Shown: piece by piece, positions 59,872 to 64,000 of the stretch
Numbering within the stretch: position 1 is the first letter of the stretch
Layout of the letters: the number at the start of each line of letters is the position of its first letter
DNA from: Theropithecus gelada
Lineage: Eukaryota > Chordata > Mammalia > Primates > Cercopithecidae
Length of the DNA stretch: 64,000 nt
Direction of reading: 5' to 3'
Assembly: GCF_003255815.1 (NCBI RefSeq)
Contig: NC_037670.1
Span: forward strand, 60,896,960-60,960,959
Translations under genes and position numbers: made by a program
Notes under the pieces: model-generated
Told to the model about the DNA's origin: nothing
Databases searched by the model: none
Seen by the model: only the letters and a program-made list of their open reading frames with translations

Positions 59872-61992
59872 TGTCCAGATACGTGCTAGAACCCCTCACC
59901 TGCCCAGGAGCATGCATCCATTATGGACTTAGCCAGTGCAAAGTTCAGTGGTGCGGTAACATCCACACGATGCTCAAGGCTAAGCATACCTGCTCCACAG
60001 CACTCTAACCCCAGGGTGCACACCAGAACAGAGGCTATGACATGGACATTGTTGACATCCTGGAAGAGACTTTAGACCATCTACAGTTGTTCATCTTTTA
60101 CTTCCCAGCACAACTCTTGAAGAAAATGTCATGCCATTGGATGTATTGCCCTAAGGTGTTCGTGTTAAAAATTCTCATTACTTGGTATTTATAGTTTATA
60201 ATACATTGCCTCTGAAACTGGCTGCACATAAACAAGTTTTACTTCATTACCTTGTTAATTGACTAGAAGACTCATCAATTAAGACATTAAGCCATTCCTT
60301 GTTCATAACTTCAGACTGTACCTGGGAAGCATTTGGAAATGCTGAGGTCTCCCAGGCGAACCATTGCCACTTATAAATCATGTATTTTGTCACATTTCAA
60401 GATTCTATTTACAGAATCAGCAGTGCGCCCTGAAAGAGTATTAAAAAAATCATAGTTTACAACATTAATCCAAGTTAATTTATCTAGCCTGTTTTTGGCA
60501 ATAACCTAATTACTGATTACTGGCTATAGAGATTTCCAGTACCAATCCCCAGACATATTATTTTCTCTCTGGTATTTTCTTTTGTCTACATAAATACATC
60601 AATTTCATGGGAGCACACCATTTTTTAAAGCATTTAATCAATTACCCAATCTTTGCTATATCAAAGTACTCCTTAAAATAAGTATACCAACACTAATAAC
60701 TCCTGACACAAAACTTATGATGTTGCATTTGAAGAAAAGTGTGGTAAACTAGTTGATTAAGGAAGGTGGTATTTTACAAAATATTTTTATAGACCTTATA
60801 GATTATATCTAATACCTATGTTTCCCATAATTTACACCTACCACCTTTTGATTGTATGTTAAGTAAGGAAAACCTGAGTAGTTGTTATTTGTTCTAATAC
60901 ACCATTCAAATGCCTAAAAACTGGAAATAATAATTTGAGCCTCTTGTATAATCATGCTTTTTTCTAAATTGTAACAGAATTTATGCTCATGCTCAATGTG
61001 AACTTACTGCCATTTGTAAATAAGAAATTAATTTAGCAAATATCTTCTTAATAGTATCTAGAGTATTCCCTGTTGCATGTAGACATATGTGCAGTTGTCT
61101 TCTCTGTTAGTGGATCAGAAATGAACCCATCCCTCAGTGGATTGAAAGCACACCATGAGTTAGCAGAATGTAGTTCATAGTATAGACCAGCAGGAGGGCA
61201 ACAGGGTGATCAGCGCAATACTTGGAAGTATCAACCACGAAGCAGTCAGCAATGTTGACACAGAGAGAAGAGAGATATTCAGGTACTTAATGAAATACAC
61301 CTTGCCTCCCAAAACAGTAAAAGAGTAACAAAGCCTATATGTCAAGGAAATTGTTCTTGCAAATATCTAAGGTGACTAGGTAAGAGGTAGCAACTCTTCT
61401 AAGATGTAGCCTTCATCTTCTCCCCCAGAACCAATGACTATATGGCAAAGATACAGTCCTGATCCCCTTCTTAGCACACTGAGTAAAATAATAGTTTTTA
61501 AAGTTTAATGGAAAACATAGTAGTTGCCATTCATTGAAAGTGAAGATTACATAGTTTTTAAAAAATGTACTCTCTAGAGGAACATTTTATTCTTTGGCAT
61601 AATTTGTCAGGCCATGAAGATTGAAAAGGTGATGACTCTACCATCTTAGATTCCAGGCTTTCTGTAGCATCCACTGCCTAATAATACTTGTGGCTGCAGG
61701 GTAATCAGTGAGTGCTTTAAGGTTTGATGATCACACCTTAAAGAACTTTGGTTTGTTCAGATTACAATGCATCATGTAACAGGATGAACAATCCTGACAC
61801 TCATCGCAGAAACAACTATATTTCTTTCCCTTTGACATAATTTCCAGATTACTTTCTGTTTTTAAAATTTTTGGCAGTATGTGTTGATAGAAACTTATTT
61901 GATCTTGATTCCAACAAAACTTTTCTATGTAGAGGGACCCTATCCCTGTCAAAACCCATTTTTTTAACTTATCTTTTAAAACAGAACATTGT
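59872..61992. other. Unassigned sequence
   Basis: 59872-60130 may contain more of the same transposon relic. The rest shows no recognised feature. Confidence 0.4.
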
Positions 61993-61995
61993 ACT

Positions 61996-62001
<6 letters not shown>

Positions 62002-62028
<27 letters not shown>

Positions 62029-62324
62029 NNNNNNNNNNNNNNNNNNNNNNNNNNNNNNNNNNNNNNNNNNNNNNNNNNNNNNNNNNNNNNNNNNNNNNNN
62101 NNNNNNNNNNNNNNNNNNGGTTTACGCCATTCTCCTGCCTCAGCCTCCCGAGTAGCTGGGACTACAGGCGCCCACCACCTCGCCTGGCTAGTTTTTTGTA
62201 TTTTTTAGTAGAGACGGGGTTTCACCGGGTTAGCCAGGATGGTCTCGATCTCCTGACCTCGTGATCCGCCCGTCTCGGCCTCCCAAAGTGCTGGGATTAC
62301 AGGCTTGAGCCACCGCGCCCGGCC
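62002..62324 (-). mobile_element. Young Old-World-monkey-type AluY containing the assembly gap
   Basis: T27 tail, 90 N, then GGTTTACGCCATTCTCCTGCC to GGCTTGAGCCACCGCGCCCGGCC. Uses CCACCTCGCCTGGCTAGTTTT and CCCGTCTCGG. TSD ACTAACTT at 61993-62000 and 62325-62332. Confidence 0.95.
62029..62118. other. Assembly gap (90 N)
   Basis: Unsequenced bases inside the Alu, directly after its T-run. Confidence 0.99.
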
Positions 62325-62587
62325 ACTAACTTTCAAAGATAATGCCCATGGGATAAATGTATTGCTTCATATGATTTTGCATAATGTGTTATTCATTTAT
62401 AAATATTACTCTATCAAACTGTTAACAAATTATTCCCTTACACACATTTAGAAAATAACCTAATAAAGTGATATTTAGTGAGTGTTATGTTTTTAAAAGG
62501 AGGATTACATTGTTAGTACCATATACCTCCTTAACTTTCTGGAAACAGGGATTATGAACACTGCATATTTGAATCCCAAAATTGTTT

Positions 62588-62600
62588 TTTTGTTGTTGTT

Positions 62601-62634
<34 letters not shown>

Positions 62635-62923
62635 TTTTGAGACGGAGTCTCGCTCTGTCACCCAGGCTGGAGTGCTGTGGCCGGATCTCAGCTCACTGCA
62701 AGCTCCGCCTCCCGGGTTCACGCCATTCTCCTGCCTCAAACTCGCGAGTAGCTGGGACTACAGGCGCCTGCCACCTCGCCCGGCTAGTTTTTTTTGTATT
62801 TTTTTAGTAGAGACAGGGTTTCACTGCGTTAGCCAGGATGGTCTTGATCTCCTGACCTCGTGATCCGCCCGTCTTGGCCTCCCAAAGTGTTGGGATTACA
62901 GGCTTGAGCCACCGCGCCCGGCC
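62588..62923 (-). mobile_element. Old-World-monkey-type AluY
   Basis: TTGTTTTGTTTTTG tail, GAGACGGAGTCTCGCTCTGTCACCC, CCACCTCGCCCGGCTAGTTTT, ending GGCTTGAGCCACCGCGCCCGGCC. TSD CCAAAATTGTTT / CCAATGCTGTTT at 62576-62587 and 62924-62935, three differences. Confidence 0.95.
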
Positions 62924-62989
62924 CCAATGCTGTTTAGAACAAAGTTTTGCATAAGTGAAAATATCAACCCTTGTCAATAATAAAACTAT

Positions 62990-63120
62990 ATTTGTTCATT
63001 CCGTAAGTATTTTCTGAACATCTGATATAAGGCAGGCACTCTGTTCTGGTGAAATAGCAGTGGGCAAAATAGAAAAGTTCCTTTATCCCGTGGATTTTGC
63101 AATATCATGGGAAATAGGTT
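62990..63120 (-). repeat. L2 3' end
   Basis: TTGTTCATTCCGTAAGTATTTTCTGAAC, GGCAGGCACTCTGTTCTGGTGAAATAGCAGTGGGC: the reverse complement of the L2 3' end (ATTCA.CAA.TATTTATTGAGC..CAGGCACTG). Confidence 0.75.
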
Positions 63121-63124
63121 ATAC

Positions 63125-63360
63125 AGTAAGTAATATTTACCGTGTGCATATTTTGTGCCAAGCCCAGTTTTCAAAATTCTATAAGTTACTAACATTTAAT
63201 TCCCACAACAGGAATATGACATGAGTACTACTTTATCACCAGCTTTCAGTCAAGGGAATAGAGAGGAGGTCCATAACTTGCCCAAACTAGTGTGTTATGG
63301 AGCATAGCTTTGTAGCTAGGCAGCTTGATTTCTGAGGTTGACTCCTGACCAACTGCTGTA
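63125..63360 (-). repeat. MIR SINE
   Basis: TATTTTGTGCCAAGCCCAGTTTTC, ATTTAATTCCCACAACAGGAATATGACATGAGTACTAC and AACTTGCCCAAACTAGTGTG fit the MIR core read backwards (TTAATCCTCACAACAACCCTATGAGGTAGGTACTAT). Confidence 0.8.
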
Positions 63361-63574
63361 TCGTGTCTCTTCTTTAGAAAAACATTGCTTATTGATATCC
63401 AGGCCTGCCGGCCTATCTGAAGAATTTCCCTTGGTATGTAGTAAAGAAGGTTTTACACGCTGAATTGTGATAGGTACAGGAGTAGACAGTGTTGGATTCT
63501 GCCTGCTGCTTATTTTAATGGCACTTAAATGGTGACAGGTATAGGCAGAGAGAAGTATTGAAATTGAAAGTACA

Positions 63575-63886
63575 GGACGGGCGCAGTGGCTTACACCTGT
63601 AACCCAACACTTTGGGAGGCCAAGGCGGGTGGATCACAAGGTCAGGAGATTGAGACCATCCTGGCTAACACAGTGAAACTCTGTCTCTACTAAAAATACA
63701 AAACATTTAGCCGGGCATGATGGCGGGCACCTGTAGTCCCAGCTACCGGGGAGGCTGAGGCAGGCGAATGGTGTGAACCCAGGAGGCAGAGTTTGCAGTG
63801 AGCCGAGATTGCGTCATGCACTCTAGCCTGGGCAACAGAGCGAGACTCCATCTCAAAAAAAATATACTAAAAATAAAATAAAATAA
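63575..63886 (+). mobile_element. AluY-type Alu with TSD
   Basis: GGACGGGCGCAGTGGC to GAGACTCCATCTC with a (AAAAT)n-like tail. TSD ATTGAAAGTACA / ATCGAAAGTACA at 63563-63574 and 63887-63898. Confidence 0.95.
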
Positions 63887-64000
63887 ATCGAAAGTACACT
63901 TGCTGAACAAACAGAGTGTGAGTGATTGATAGATGAATTGGAATGCTGAGGTGAAATCTCATGGCAGGAAGTTAGCAAGGTGTGTGAGGGTGTTCCTGAG

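Noticed and set aside
1..64000. A previously undescribed gene system
   Set aside because: No clustered intact genes or conserved non-repeat structure were seen; most recognisable content is fossil transposable elements and simple repeats.

Overview
The window is primate nuclear DNA and looks like an intergenic or intronic desert. It is A+T-rich and filled with Alu, L1, LTR and DNA-transposon fossils. I found no exon structure, intact protein-coding gene, rRNA, tRNA or CRISPR array. Several young Alu copies have an ending I associate with Old World monkey AluY lineages (CCCGTCTCGG then GGCTTGAGCC, and CCACCTCGCC), so a cercopithecid such as macaque, baboon or vervet is more likely than human. 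This is an inference from recalled consensus sequences, not from a search. A 90-N assembly gap lies at 62029-62118, inside an Alu.

Layout. 1-317: 5' end of an L1PA/PB-type element on the minus strand. 430-5955: ancient L1 5'-type regions, interrupted by an Alu, an LTR-like element with a GATA microsatellite, and a 5'-truncated minus-strand L1 with its target-site duplication (TSD). 6500-6690: MIR. 8127-8435: Alu with perfect TSD. 8600-10385: decayed hAT transposase and its 3' end, with a duplicated tail. 11704-12810: Alus, one inside another. 13700-16010: minus-strand ancient L1. 16545-21457: long plus-strand ancient L1 ORF2, broken by an Alu, a (CA)n, two MER30-like elements, a MaLR LTR and an inverted rearrangement. 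23100-26157: old LTR-like repeat, Alu with a pyrimidine tail, minus-strand L1 with a MER30-like insertion. 26747-27303: 557-bp homopyrimidine tract. 28480-31180: plus-strand L1 3' end expanded by TG/TA repeats and split by a solo LTR and a second LTR-like element. 31200-34665: old L1 fragment split by an LTR that itself carries an Alu.

34735-43500 is mostly unassigned sequence with a TA-rich tract. 43500-45640 is a minus-strand ancient L1 3' end with an AluY. 46999-47302 is a young Alu. 47952-48089 is a three-unit 46-bp tandem repeat. 48797-51537 is an Alu cluster plus a MIR. 51538-58450 is mostly unassigned, with two Alus and an L1/HAL1-type fragment. 58459-59300 holds an MLT1-like LTR and an AluJ with a (GAAA)n tail. 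59632-59871 is a possible piggyBac transposase relic. 62002-63886 holds three Alus, L2 and MIR.

Nothing here works as a gene system. The window's value is its insertion history: many insertions carry readable TSDs, so their order can be reconstructed. The most unusual items are the inverted repeat with a duplicated LTR junction near 20.3-20.9 kb, the hAT fossil with a recent tail duplication, and the palindromic TG/TA tract near 29-30.4 kb.
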